A DNA stretch of 64,000 nt. Origin: Pseudogracilibacillus sp037071985 (lineage in GTDB: Bacteria > Bacillota > Bacilli > Bacillales > Amphibacillaceae). The notes below the pieces were generated by a model. The model was not told the origin of the DNA and did not search any database. It worked only from the letters and a program-made list of their open reading frames with translations. The stretch lies in NCBI RefSeq assembly GCF_037071985.1, contig NZ_JAXHDF010000002.1, positions 372,001 through 436,000 on the forward strand, in the 5' to 3' direction. Positions 26,119 through 34,728 of this stretch are shown in pieces; the first letter of the stretch is position 1, and the number at the start of each line of letters is the position of its first letter. The translations under genes were made by a program, and so were the position numbers.

Positions 26119-27927
26119 TTATTCTTTTATAAATAAATCTTTAAATTTCTCCCAAAATCCTTTTTCTTGCTCTTTGGGTGCTTCAGTTGTTTCCGGCTCT
26201 TCTTTTTTAATACTCTCCGTTTTTATCACAAATTGGACAGAATTAACTTTGCCGTTTTCAGGTGAAACAAAAGATTCAGCTTCGAAGTCCGATTTATCAT
26301 ATTCAGCAATCATTTCATCAATTTCTTCTGTCATTTGTTTTGGTAAATCTTTCGTAGAATCTTGTAATTTAGTCGTACCATCATGCAGCTCATCAACACC
26401 GGTTTCTAACTCACCAGTTCCTTCGGCTATTTTACCAATCCCCTGATGTAAATCTTGATAGGAAGTAGATAATTGTCCTACCCCTTTCGTATACTCAACT
26501 AAGCCAGAGTGAAACGTATTATAATTACTGGATAAAAGTTCTAACCCTTCTTTTAATTGTTGTAAGCCATCCATGTCATCCAGAGACGAAAATCCAGTTA
26601 CAACTGTATCAACGTTTCCGGCCATTTCATCAAGTGAATCAGCTATCGTTTCTAGCGTTGTGTTGACGGCATCAAACCCCGCCTCCACTTGAGCATACGT
26701 TCCTTTAACTTCTTGCGCGGCAGCATATGTGTTAATTAATTTATCTACTACCTTTTTATCTGCTCCACTTTGATACAGAGCAGTTATATCGGCCTCTTTT
26801 ATTTGTTCTGAAGGAATTTTTCCAATCGCACCATCTAATGCGTCATATGCTTTTGCATAATTTTCTTTTAAAGTGGTTAGTCCTTCCCCTGTTTCTCTCA
26901 GCCCACTTGCAAGTTGTGAGAGACCTTCAGTGAGTTCTCCAAGATCACTTAAATCAATATCGTCTGCAGTTCCTAAAGCTTGACTCATCGTTTCTAGTGC
27001 CTGATCGATTTCATTGGATCCATCGATAAGATCAGAAGATGACTCGTTCAGTTCAGCGATTCCATTTTTATATTGTAATGAACCGTCTTTAAGTTCGACT
27101 ACCCCGTTATTTAATTCAGAAACACCATTTTTAAGTTCTCCAACACCATCGTTTATGTCAGCGATTGCACCTGTCAATGTTTTCATTTCACTTTTCATAT
27201 CGTCCACATCTGGTTCATCAATATTCATTGTGGAAGGGACTCCAGTAATATCAATACCATCTAATTCAAAGTCAACGACATTTGCCTCAAGAACAAGTTT
27301 CTCTTCACTTTCAGGCATTACCGTAAACGTCACTTGCTTGTTTTTTCCCGCATTTGCAATCATTCCATCTTCCGCTTTTATATTGCTAAAACGCTCCGCA
27401 TCAAGCGTAAGTGAAATTTGCAGTAAATAGTTTTCGAAAAATCCTAGATCGACTTCTTTATTTTCGGCTGTTTTAATCTGAATTTGTACGGTTCCGTCTT
27501 TTCCGGCTAATTCTTCTGGTTCTATCTCTTTTCCATCTAAATAATAGGCAACTGAAACATCCCAAGGTAACGATTCGGTGTCCATATTGCCCTGGTAATA
27601 AAATTTGCCTTTATCAGCGGAAAATTCAATTCTATTACCTTTTTGTTCTAGTTCCGATACATCCGTTAAATTTTTTACGCCGGAATAAGATCCATAGTCT
27701 ATAATCTTACCTGCTTTTTTAATATCGAATGTGTTTACCACGTACACATTTGCACTGTCACCATGTGCAGTTAAGGTTGCATACACTACTTCATCTTTTG
27801 TTGACATTTCTCCGTTACCCTCCGTTGCTGCAGCACTACTCTCATTTGCAAATGCTATATTAAGAAATGACGGTGCAACGAGAAGCAAAGCAACTAAGAC
27901 AAGAACTATTTTTTTCAATCTCTTCAT
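26119..27927 (-). CDS. secreted coiled-coil repeat protein, partner of the MMPL exporter
   Basis: Exported protein of 602 residues with a cleavable signal peptide (residues 1-28, ending IAFANES). The next 200 residues are a beta-rich domain. A long helical section follows with YhgE/Pip-like repeats spaced about seven residues (DGVGELKNGVSELNNGV, KNGIAELNESSSDL, LETGVDELHDGTTKL). The acidic/basic tail ends FKDLFIKE. It lacks the membrane helices of YhgE. It sits 66 bases after the MMPL gene and before a terminator, so the two form an operon. It could be a periplasm-like adaptor between exporter and wall; its cargo is unknown. Confidence 0.7.
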   Translation of the reverse strand: MKRLKKIVLVLVALLLVAPSFLNIAFANESSAAATEGNGEMSTKDEVVYATLTAHGDSANVYVVNTFDIKKAGKIIDYGSYSGVKNLTDVSELEQKGNRIEFSADKGKFYYQGNMDTESLPWDVSVAYYLDGKEIEPEELAGKDGTVQIQIKTAENKEVDLGFFENYLLQISLTLDAERFSNIKAEDGMIANAGKNKQVTFTVMPESEEKLVLEANVVDFELDGIDITGVPSTMNIDEPDVDDMKSEMKTLTGAIADINDGVGELKNGVSELNNGVVELKDGSLQYKNGIAELNESSSDLIDGSNEIDQALETMSQALGTADDIDLSDLGELTEGLSQLASGLRETGEGLTTLKENYAKAYDALDGAIGKIPSEQIKEADITALYQSGADKKVVDKLINTYAAAQEVKGTYAQVEAGFDAVNTTLETIADSLDEMAGNVDTVVTGFSSLDDMDGLQQLKEGLELLSSNYNTFHSGLVEYTKGVGQLSTSYQDLHQGIGKIAEGTGELETGVDELHDGTTKLQDSTKDLPKQMTEEIDEMIAEYDKSDFEAESFVSPENGKVNSVQFVIKTESIKKEEPETTEAPKEQEKGFWEKFKDLFIKE

Positions 27928-27993
27928 TCATCATTTCTCCTTTAATAAAGTTGGCATATTTTGTTTATTCGCCTTCACAGTAAAAACATTTTA

Positions 27994-30051
27994 TTATTTT
28001 CGATAAAAGTTCGCTTTCCACGTCGTTTTTTCTATTACTCTATCAAGCACTAGTAACAAAGCCGGAAGCAGAAACAGAACCATAATAAATGCAAGCAATG
28101 CTCCTCGACCAAGTAATAGTCCAATCGCACCTACAATAGGATTTGAAGAGGTAATCCATAATATGAATCCAACACTGGATAAAATCGAAGCTGAGACGGC
28201 AATCGAGAATGTTTTTTCGTCGATTGTTTTCTTAACTGCTTCAAAAGCCGGCATTTCTTTGCGCTTCTCTTTATAATCTTCTGTCAGCAAGATTGCGTAA
28301 TCAACTGTTGCTGCTAGCTGGACTGTACTGATAATCAAATATCCGATATATACTAGCGAAGAATCGGTAAAATAAGGGACCGATAAATTAATCCACACCG
28401 ATGACTGGATCGTCAAAAGTAATATCACTGGGAACGAAATCGATTTAAATGAAATAAGTAAGACCAATGCGATCGTTACAACGGTAAGTATATTAACGAG
28501 CTTATTATCTTTTTGGACAACATTTTTCATGTCATACAATGTCACACTCTCTCCAAGTGCATATTCATTATCTCCATAATAATTTTTTGCTGTCTGTTTT
28601 ATATCTTCTATTAACCCAAAGGCTACATCACCTTCAAAATCTGTATCTGTATGCAATATAATTCGACTGTAATTCTCGGAATAAAATTGTTCCGTAATTG
28701 ATTCATCCAAGTATTCTGGTGGAATGGCAGAACTGACTGTATTTACATAAGCAAGAACGCTTGTTACATGATCCATACGTATCAAGTCTTGAACCAATTC
28801 TTCTTCTTTTGCGATATCACCTTTTGGCACAAGTAATACTGTCTGCGTATTTTTTCCAAATTCATTATCAATCGTTTGAATATCACTGCCTACACGAGTA
28901 GATTCAGGTTGTTCACCGAATCCATAAGTAAAATTATTCTTTCCCTGTGCTAAAAATGCTGGTACGATGAGGAGGACTACGAGAATTAAAACTGGGATTC
29001 TATATTTCAACACCCGTTTACCAACATTTTTAAATTTAGGCACAATCGGTTTATGCTGAGTTTTATCGATCCATTTATAAAACATGAGGGTCAAGGCTGG
29101 TAAAAATACCATCACACTAATAAAGCTTAACGCAATACCTTTTACCAGATTGATCCCTAAATCCGAACCAATTTCAAATTTCATAAACGATAACGCAATG
29201 AACCCAAAAAATGTGGTTGATGCACTAGCAATAATAGCAGGAAAAGACCGTTTCATCGCAAGCCTCATTGCTTCTTTCGGATTAGCAACTTCCTGTCTGT
29301 AATCAGAAAAACTATGGAGCAGAAAAATAGCATAATCTAGTGAAACAGCTAATTGCAAAATTGGCGCAACTGATTGAGTGACAAACGAAATTTCGCCAAG
29401 AAATATATTTGTACCTAAATTAATTAATACCGACACACCAATTGCTGTCAGGAAAAATACCGGCTCGATCCACGAACTCGTCGAAATAACGAGGATTATT
29501 ATGATAATTGGCACAAGCAATGCTGCTGCAAACATCGTCTCAGAGAAAGCCATCTTTTGCTGAATGGCAGTATTAAGTGCCTCTCCAGACATTGCATTCT
29601 CCTCACCGATCAAATCATAAACAGCATCTGTCACTTCGACTTCATCACCAGAGCGGACACTGAAGGAAAAAAGGGCATTCTTATCTTTATAATATTCTTT
29701 CACGATATCTTCATCAGCCATCTCAATTGGTGTTTTCATGTCGATGGCATCGTCTAACCACATTACATCTTCTACTCCATCGATTGCAGTTAGCTTTTCT
29801 TTAAAAACGAGTGCTTCCTGAATGGACACATCATGAATCATCACCCGTACATTTGGAACTGATCCATTAAACTCCTCTTCCATCACATCCATTGCTATTG
29901 TTGATGGAGCGTCCTTTGGCAAGTAATCTACCATATTATAATTTACAGATACACCAAACTGAATGATGGAACTAAGTAATGCAATAACAAGAAATATAAT
30001 GGTAACTGATTTTTTATGTTTAATAATTCGTGCTGCAATATCTATTATCAT
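27994..30051 (-). CDS. MMPL/RND superfamily exporter
   Basis: Membrane transporter of 685 residues with the RND layout: helix 1, an extracellular loop, five helices (about 170-330), then a repeat of the same pattern. Segments such as LAVSLDYAIFLLHSF and LAATVDYAILLTEDY carry the conserved Asp-Tyr pair of proton-relay helices 4 and 10. MMPL proteins export lipids, drugs or peptides with proton energy. A GAGGTGA site precedes the ATG. With the coiled-coil protein downstream and a divergent TetR repressor, it looks like a regulated export unit; the substrate is unknown. Confidence 0.85.
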   Translation of the reverse strand: MIIDIAARIIKHKKSVTIIFLVIALLSSIIQFGVSVNYNMVDYLPKDAPSTIAMDVMEEEFNGSVPNVRVMIHDVSIQEALVFKEKLTAIDGVEDVMWLDDAIDMKTPIEMADEDIVKEYYKDKNALFSFSVRSGDEVEVTDAVYDLIGEENAMSGEALNTAIQQKMAFSETMFAAALLVPIIIIILVISTSSWIEPVFFLTAIGVSVLINLGTNIFLGEISFVTQSVAPILQLAVSLDYAIFLLHSFSDYRQEVANPKEAMRLAMKRSFPAIIASASTTFFGFIALSFMKFEIGSDLGINLVKGIALSFISVMVFLPALTLMFYKWIDKTQHKPIVPKFKNVGKRVLKYRIPVLILVVLLIVPAFLAQGKNNFTYGFGEQPESTRVGSDIQTIDNEFGKNTQTVLLVPKGDIAKEEELVQDLIRMDHVTSVLAYVNTVSSAIPPEYLDESITEQFYSENYSRIILHTDTDFEGDVAFGLIEDIKQTAKNYYGDNEYALGESVTLYDMKNVVQKDNKLVNILTVVTIALVLLISFKSISFPVILLLTIQSSVWINLSVPYFTDSSLVYIGYLIISTVQLAATVDYAILLTEDYKEKRKEMPAFEAVKKTIDEKTFSIAVSASILSSVGFILWITSSNPIVGAIGLLLGRGALLAFIMVLFLLPALLLVLDRVIEKTTWKANFYRK

Positions 30052-30119
30052 TCACCTCACTTGCAAAAATAAAAAGCGCCCTGTAAGACTATAACTCCAA
30101 GCTCAACACAAAGGCAGAA

Positions 30120-30146
30120 AGACGGATTTAGCGCGAATTTCCGTCT
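30120..30146 (-). repeat. hairpin in the leader of the MMPL operon
   Basis: AGACGGATTT and AATTTCCGTCT form a near-perfect stem around AGCGCG, about 70 bases upstream of the MMPL start codon. It lacks a T run, so it may be an mRNA stabiliser or chance structure. Confidence 0.4.
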
Positions 30147-30238
30147 CTATGAAAATTGATAGTAGCTTCTCCAAACAATTCAGTTTCAGAAAAAGCTAGA
30201 CAAATTTAAAATCTCACTTTACTATTATATAAACACCG

Positions 30239-30254
30239 TGTTGCTTTTACAACA
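30239..30254. promoter_or_regulatory. candidate TetR operator 1
   Basis: TGTTG-CTTTTA-CAACA, an inverted repeat in the gap between the TetR gene and the MMPL operon. The half-site is shared with the second repeat at 30282-30306. Confidence 0.35.
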
Positions 30255-30281
30255 TACAGTTTTATGAAAAACGTACAATTC

Positions 30282-30306
30282 CCAACAAAGACATTTATTC
30301 TGTTGG
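30282..30306. promoter_or_regulatory. candidate TetR operator 2
   Basis: CCAACA (30282-30287) and TGTTGG (30301-30306), 30 bases upstream of the proposed TetR start. Same CAACA core as the repeat at 30239-30254. Confidence 0.35.
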
Positions 30307-30335
30307 ATTACGTAAAACTTTAAGGGGGAATTCCA

Positions 30336-30899
30336 ATTACTACAGAGAAATTAGATAGAAGAAAAAAGTACACTCGAATGGTATTAAAAGATAGCCTAAT
30401 GAAATTATTGAAAGAAAAACAAATATCCGCGATTACCGTCAAAGAAATATGCGAATTTGCCGATATTAATCGCTCAACTTTTTATTCTCATTACACTGAT
30501 CAATTTGACCTACTTCAACAAATCGAGGAGGAATTGATCGAGGATATGAGCATGTATCTAAGCTCGTTTAACTTTGATAAAAAAGACAACACATTAGAAA
30601 AGACAGTGAAACTAATAGAATATTTCGCTTCAAAACAAGAAGAATGTCAGACTTTACTGAATGAAAATAGCGACTCCTCTTTTGAAAAAAAAGTAAGCCA
30701 AGTCGCCCGGCGTTTTATGATAAAAAATTGGATGGAAATTAAGCCTGTTGATCATGAAAACTCCGAATACTTGAGTGCATTTATCGTTAGCGGCAGCATT
30801 CAAGTAATGAAAGTCTGGTTGAACAACGGAATGGATAAGTCACCTCAAGAAATAGCTGAAATTATTACCACTATCATTAATAAAGGAATTTTCGGATAA
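30336..30899 (+). CDS. TetR/AcrR family transcriptional regulator (probable ATT start)
   Basis: Repressor of about 187 residues with an N-terminal helix-turn-helix (ITVKEICEFADINRSTFYSHY) and a ligand domain of the TetR_C_7/AcrR type. An ATG at 30378 is usable, but it cuts off TTEKLDRRKKYTRM, the usual N-terminal arm and first helix. In frame upstream, GGGGG (30324-30328) lies 7 bases before an ATT at 30336. No ATG, GTG or TTG intervenes before the TAA at 30321. ATT is therefore the likely start, a rare codon for initiation. It is divergent from the MMPL operon, its probable target. Confidence 0.78.
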   Translation: MTTEKLDRRKKYTRMVLKDSLMKLLKEKQISAITVKEICEFADINRSTFYSHYTDQFDLLQQIEEELIEDMSMYLSSFNFDKKDNTLEKTVKLIEYFASKQEECQTLLNENSDSSFEKKVSQVARRFMIKNWMEIKPVDHENSEYLSAFIVSGSIQVMKVWLNNGMDKSPQEIAEIITTIINKGIFG

Positions 30900-31095
30900 A
30901 ATGACAATTAAATCGAAGTTCGTTTACATAATGAAGTTAAAATTAGAGGAAAGAAGCATAAAATAAATGAGGTTGTATATGCTCTTTTTATGGATGGATT
31001 GATTCTAGGCTACCTTAAAGCCATGCGGAAGATGAAGATGAGCCGATTTTTAGAGAATAGACTCACCTTCATTTGTATCGGAATTATATTTTTCA

Positions 31096-31407
31096 CTAAG
31101 GTGCGAAATCAATTAGACCATTAAATAATAAAATAATTATAATTATCCAATAGATGAAAAAAGACGACGAAAGAATTAAAGAAATAATTGGGATTATATT
31201 TTTTTCTGTTTTCTTTCCTAACCCGATAATCGATAAAATTATTCCTACACCCGTTAGGAAAAAGGTGATATTATCCCCTGCTGAACTCCCTATATTTGCT
31301 ATTCTTGTCGGCGTAATAAAAACAATAAAGAAGCAAATAATTCCAATGAACAATGAAATATAGCTAAGGATCCCGTGCTTCTTTATGGTAGTAGACTCTT
31401 TTGCCAT
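31096..31407 (-). CDS. small membrane protein of unknown function
   Basis: Protein of 103 residues with three hydrophobic segments (about 12-32, 45-62 and 70-96) and a short cytosolic head (MAKESTTIKKHG). AAAGGTGGTGG precedes the ATG. I do not recognise a family; the arrangement resembles small DUF4190-like membrane proteins, but that is a guess. Confidence 0.6.
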   Translation of the reverse strand: MAKESTTIKKHGILSYISLFIGIICFFIVFITPTRIANIGSSAGDNITFFLTGVGIILSIIGLGKKTEKNIIPIISLILSSSFFIYWIIIIILLFNGLIDFAP

Positions 31408-31488
31408 AAAACCACCACCTTTCTTAAAAGAGGATGAGGGTATCTATGATGCGAAAGTTCTTCCCAGTTCACACACTTAATAAAGAAA

Positions 31489-31890
31489 TTATTCCTTTTC
31501 TATTTCTCTTACTATGGTGTTAGCATAACGATCTTGGGCTAACACTTCTCCTTCCCCTTCCTCAAACCGCTTCGGACTTTTGAGATAAGAAAACGTACTA
31601 ACGTAATCACGGTAAGCCATCCGCTTCAAAATTTGTTCGGAGCGGAGAGATTCATGTTCATTTTGACTTTCTAGCACTAAGTTCTGATTTTTGTATCCAA
31701 TTGTTTGTCCGGAATTTTTAAGCTGAGCATATTCTAACGTCCACATGACAATTGTTGGCGTAACGAGAGCATGAAAGGCTTCATTTTTTATTTTCTTTCG
31801 TAAGACATACTCCACCCCCGCTGTCACGGCAGATGAGATCATTAGATCGATAGCAAAAGCTTTCAAGCGTTTTTTTGTAATTGCTTTCAT
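31489..31890 (-). CDS. RDD-like membrane protein
   Basis: Protein of 133 residues. It opens with ITKKRLKAFAIDLMISSAVTAG, the R-x-x-A-x-x-I-D-x helix typical of RDD family proteins, and has a second hydrophobic segment (VTPTIVMWTLEY) with the GQTIGYK motif after it. The C-terminal half is soluble and acidic. I begin at the ATG at 31890, which has GGAGGGG 7 bases upstream; the frame also allows a start at 31911. Function unknown. Confidence 0.62.
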   Translation of the reverse strand: MKAITKKRLKAFAIDLMISSAVTAGVEYVLRKKIKNEAFHALVTPTIVMWTLEYAQLKNSGQTIGYKNQNLVLESQNEHESLRSEQILKRMAYRDYVSTFSYLKSPKRFEEGEGEVLAQDRYANTIVREIEKE

Positions 31891-32082
31891 TTTATATCCC
31901 CTCCAGTTCAACTAAATAACGGTTATAGACTTAGATTGAGTCACTTTATTTTTATAAATAATTAATGTTATTATTACAAATTTCCTTTAATCCAGCAAGG
32001 TTGATTTCACTGTTCCAAAATATATGTTAAGAGTAAGATGTTCATTCGATATGAGGAATACAATCACGGTCTTTTAGTTGCA

Positions 32083-32532
32083 TCAATGCATTTTTTTGTA
32101 CAATAAAAAAGTTGCAGAATAACCGATCCATATGCCAATGAAGTTTAATAAAACATCGTCAATATCAATTGACCTTGTCCCATATCCGGCTAAATGGAGT
32201 AAATATTGACCTACTTCAATATAGACAGGGATGTAAATCGAGAAAAATAAGATGGATAATATTCCCATATGCCGGAAATGATTAAATAAGAGGATCCCGA
32301 TTGGAATAAAAAGTACTATGTTACCTATAAGATTGCTCGTAACAACATATATTGGAGCATAATCATGTAGAAATGCAGTAAAGTATAACCTAATTGTCTT
32401 CAATGGAATTAAATTAAATGTAGCATGCAGCTTAGTATCGCTCGGTAAAAGCCACACAAGGTAGATTAAACAAAGTAAGTATGAAATATAAAACAGCCGT
32501 TTCACCAAATCAGTCCCTATTTCAATGTACAA
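32083..32532 (-). CDS. VanZ-like family protein
   Basis: Membrane protein of 149 residues with four to five hydrophobic segments and VanZ family marks. These are NLIPLKTIRLYF after helix 1, NLIGNIVLFIPIGILLF near residue 67, and EVGQYLLHLAGYGTRSIDIDDVLLNFIG near 105, with the conserved R-x-x-D-x-x-D. VanZ gives low-level teicoplanin resistance in enterococci, but most family members have unknown roles. No van genes are nearby. Confidence 0.82.
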   Translation of the reverse strand: MYIEIGTDLVKRLFYISYLLCLIYLVWLLPSDTKLHATFNLIPLKTIRLYFTAFLHDYAPIYVVTSNLIGNIVLFIPIGILLFNHFRHMGILSILFFSIYIPVYIEVGQYLLHLAGYGTRSIDIDDVLLNFIGIWIGYSATFLLYKKMH

Positions 32533-32795
32533 AATATCTTATTATTGATGTCTATTACAAGCAATCTGAAAACATGACTGGTTAAGCATATCAATATAAA
32601 ATGAAGCACATATGATTTTGACTGAAATTAATATAGGTAAACAGCTGCAATATATTCAAATTTGAATTAACAATTAGGAACATACCTCTTTATATTTTAG
32701 AAAAATGAAGGCAAAACTAATCATATTTTACCACATCCATTCTTCCGAAAATCATTCCTTTTAAACAAAATCCCCTTCAATACTAAACAATTTCA

Positions 32796-33911
32796 TTAAA
32801 ACTGAAACACTTTTTCATCTACAGTAAATTCATGAAGGGCTTCCTCGTCAATATCGTACCCGATTCCAGGTTTATCTGGAACAGTGATCACACCATCGTG
32901 AACAATTACTTCTGGAGAAATAATATCTTTTTCCCAATAGTTTGATGAACCGGCTGTATCTCCAGGCATCGTAAAGCCACTCAACGTCGTTAAAGCTATA
33001 TTATGTGCACGGCCTACTCCCGCTTCAAGCATACCGCCGCACCATACATCGATCCCCTGCTTTTGACAATAATCATGGATACGTATTGCTTCAGTCAACC
33101 CTCCAACTCGACCTATTTTTATATTAATAATTTTACAACTGCCAAGTTGGATTGCTTTTCTCGTATCTTCAAATGAATGAATGCTTTCGTCAAGGCAAAT
33201 AGGTGTATCCATATTCGCCTGTAATGTTGCATGGTCAATAATATCATCATGTGCAAGAGGTTGCTCAATCATCATTAGATTTAAATCATCCAGTTGTTTT
33301 AAATGGTCTAAATCTGCCAACGTGTACGCTGAATTTGCATCTGCCATAATCGGCGTGTTTGGAAAATGGCTGCGAACTTCTCTGAGAACATCTACATCCC
33401 AACCTGGTTTGATTTTAATTTTAATTCGCTTATACCCTGCATCTACATTTTCTTCAATCGTTTCAAGCAGTTGTTTTACAGTCGGTTGGATCCCGATACT
33501 CACTCCAACATCAATTACTTTTTTCTCCCCGCCCAATGCATTTGCTAGTGTCATCTTGTTTCGTTTTGCATACAGATCCCAAATAGCTCCCTCTAATGCA
33601 GATTTCGCCATTAGATTACGTTTAATTGGTTCAAAAAGAGCAGAAACATCATTCGGATGCTTAATTTCATTTTCTTGTAAAATGGGAATTAAAAAATCCT
33701 TCATTACATGTAAATTTGTTTCAACCGTTTCTTCACTATACCAGGGACTGATGAAGGCTACTGACTCACCAAACCCTCGATTCCCCCTGTCATCAAGCAC
33801 TTCTGTAATGAAAAAATGTCTATCCTGCATCGTACCAAAACTAGTAGTGAATGGGTGTTTTAATCGCATATTCAACTTGCGCAGTCTTATTTGTTTAATC
33901 GGTATAGTCAC
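32796..33911 (-). CDS. N-succinylamino acid racemase / o-succinylbenzoate synthase, enolase superfamily
   Basis: Enolase-superfamily enzyme of 371 residues. The catalytic frame is present: the KIKIKPG lysine motif near residue 163, the metal ligands DANSAYT near 189, EQPL near 214 and DESIH near 239, and the second lysine in KIGRVGG near 264. The start is the GTG at 33911 with GGAGG 9 bases upstream, not the ATG at 33944. Two genes upstream encode an M20 amidohydrolase and a GNAT enzyme, which makes N-succinylamino acid racemase the likelier activity. No other men gene is present. Related Geobacillus enzymes do both reactions. Confidence 0.85.
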   Translation of the reverse strand: MTIPIKQIRLRKLNMRLKHPFTTSFGTMQDRHFFITEVLDDRGNRGFGESVAFISPWYSEETVETNLHVMKDFLIPILQENEIKHPNDVSALFEPIKRNLMAKSALEGAIWDLYAKRNKMTLANALGGEKKVIDVGVSIGIQPTVKQLLETIEENVDAGYKRIKIKIKPGWDVDVLREVRSHFPNTPIMADANSAYTLADLDHLKQLDDLNLMMIEQPLAHDDIIDHATLQANMDTPICLDESIHSFEDTRKAIQLGSCKIINIKIGRVGGLTEAIRIHDYCQKQGIDVWCGGMLEAGVGRAHNIALTTLSGFTMPGDTAGSSNYWEKDIISPEVIVHDGVITVPDKPGIGYDIDEEALHEFTVDEKVFQF

Positions 33912-33927
33912 TATTAAAAACCTCCAT

Positions 33928-34722
33928 TTATCTTGTAAAAACATAATAGCTTAACGAACGATCGTTATCCAAAAGTAAATCAGTTGCTTGAAAACCTTCT
34001 TCGAATAACTCTTGAAACACGAATCGTGTCTCCATCCGCCACTTTTTTGCGAGTTCAAGATTCATTTGTTTCAATTCTTGAAAATTCTTGGGAATCGCAA
34101 CGAATAAAACTTCTGCACTGTTCCATTCTGCTCGTTTAAAAAATTCTGTCAACACGGGAACAGAACTTCCATCAGCATCTAACAGCAATTTTTGATTGTC
34201 AAAATGATGAGTTGAGTTACGCTTTTCTTCATTTATAAACCATTTAATCTGAATTCGATCAGAAGGCAGCCCTTGATTGAGACCATCGTTCATAATCCCA
34301 TAATGGTTCGCATCATAGATCGCACCCGTTGCCCGAAGTTTGTGCAAATTTAAATAAGCATTGCGACTTTCGAGTGGATCAAACGTCCATGTGATCATTC
34401 TATATCCCAATTTCCGAGCAAGTTCAGCTTGTTTTATTTTCATCTTTTCCCCGATTCCACTTGTCTGATATTCAGGCAAAATACCAAGCATATGTGAACA
34501 AAGATAAGCGGTACCTTCATTAAAGCCCGCAAAGCTATACAGGAAGCCAATCAACTTTTCCCCATCAAACGCCCCTAATAAAATGCCACCATTTTGTAAC
34601 GCTGTAAACGTTTGATGTAACGGAACCGGCTCCATATTCCATACTGCAATTTCTACTTTTTGCACCTCGGCCAGTTCTTCCATAGTTGAAAGAACACGAA
34701 TTTCTATATGATTACCTTTCAC
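33928..34722 (-). CDS. GNAT family N-acyltransferase (probable D-amino acid N-succinyltransferase)
   Basis: Acyltransferase of 264 residues. The acetyl-CoA-binding fold is in the first half: GILLGAFDGEKLIGFLYSF near residue 46 and the LGILPEYQTSGIGEKMK motif near 78, which fits the Q/R-x-x-G-x-G/A loop. The C-terminal half is specific to this COG3375-like subgroup. The start is GTG 6 bases after the M20 gene; the racemase starts 16 bases after its end. In the Geobacillus kaustophilus pathway an N-succinyltransferase of this type acts on D-amino acids. The acyl donor here is inferred from context. Confidence 0.78.
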   Translation of the reverse strand: MKGNHIEIRVLSTMEELAEVQKVEIAVWNMEPVPLHQTFTALQNGGILLGAFDGEKLIGFLYSFAGFNEGTAYLCSHMLGILPEYQTSGIGEKMKIKQAELARKLGYRMITWTFDPLESRNAYLNLHKLRATGAIYDANHYGIMNDGLNQGLPSDRIQIKWFINEEKRNSTHHFDNQKLLLDADGSSVPVLTEFFKRAEWNSAEVLFVAIPKNFQELKQMNLELAKKWRMETRFVFQELFEEGFQATDLLLDNDRSLSYYVFTR

Positions 34723-34728
34723 CTTATT

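Noticed and set aside
30900..31080. 67-residue frame downstream of the TetR gene
   Set aside because: No start codon with a ribosome site; the only ATG lies deep inside. At best a remnant.
32796..33911. MenC of menaquinone synthesis only
   Set aside because: No other men gene is near, while the GNAT and M20 neighbours match the racemase pathway; bifunctionality remains possible.
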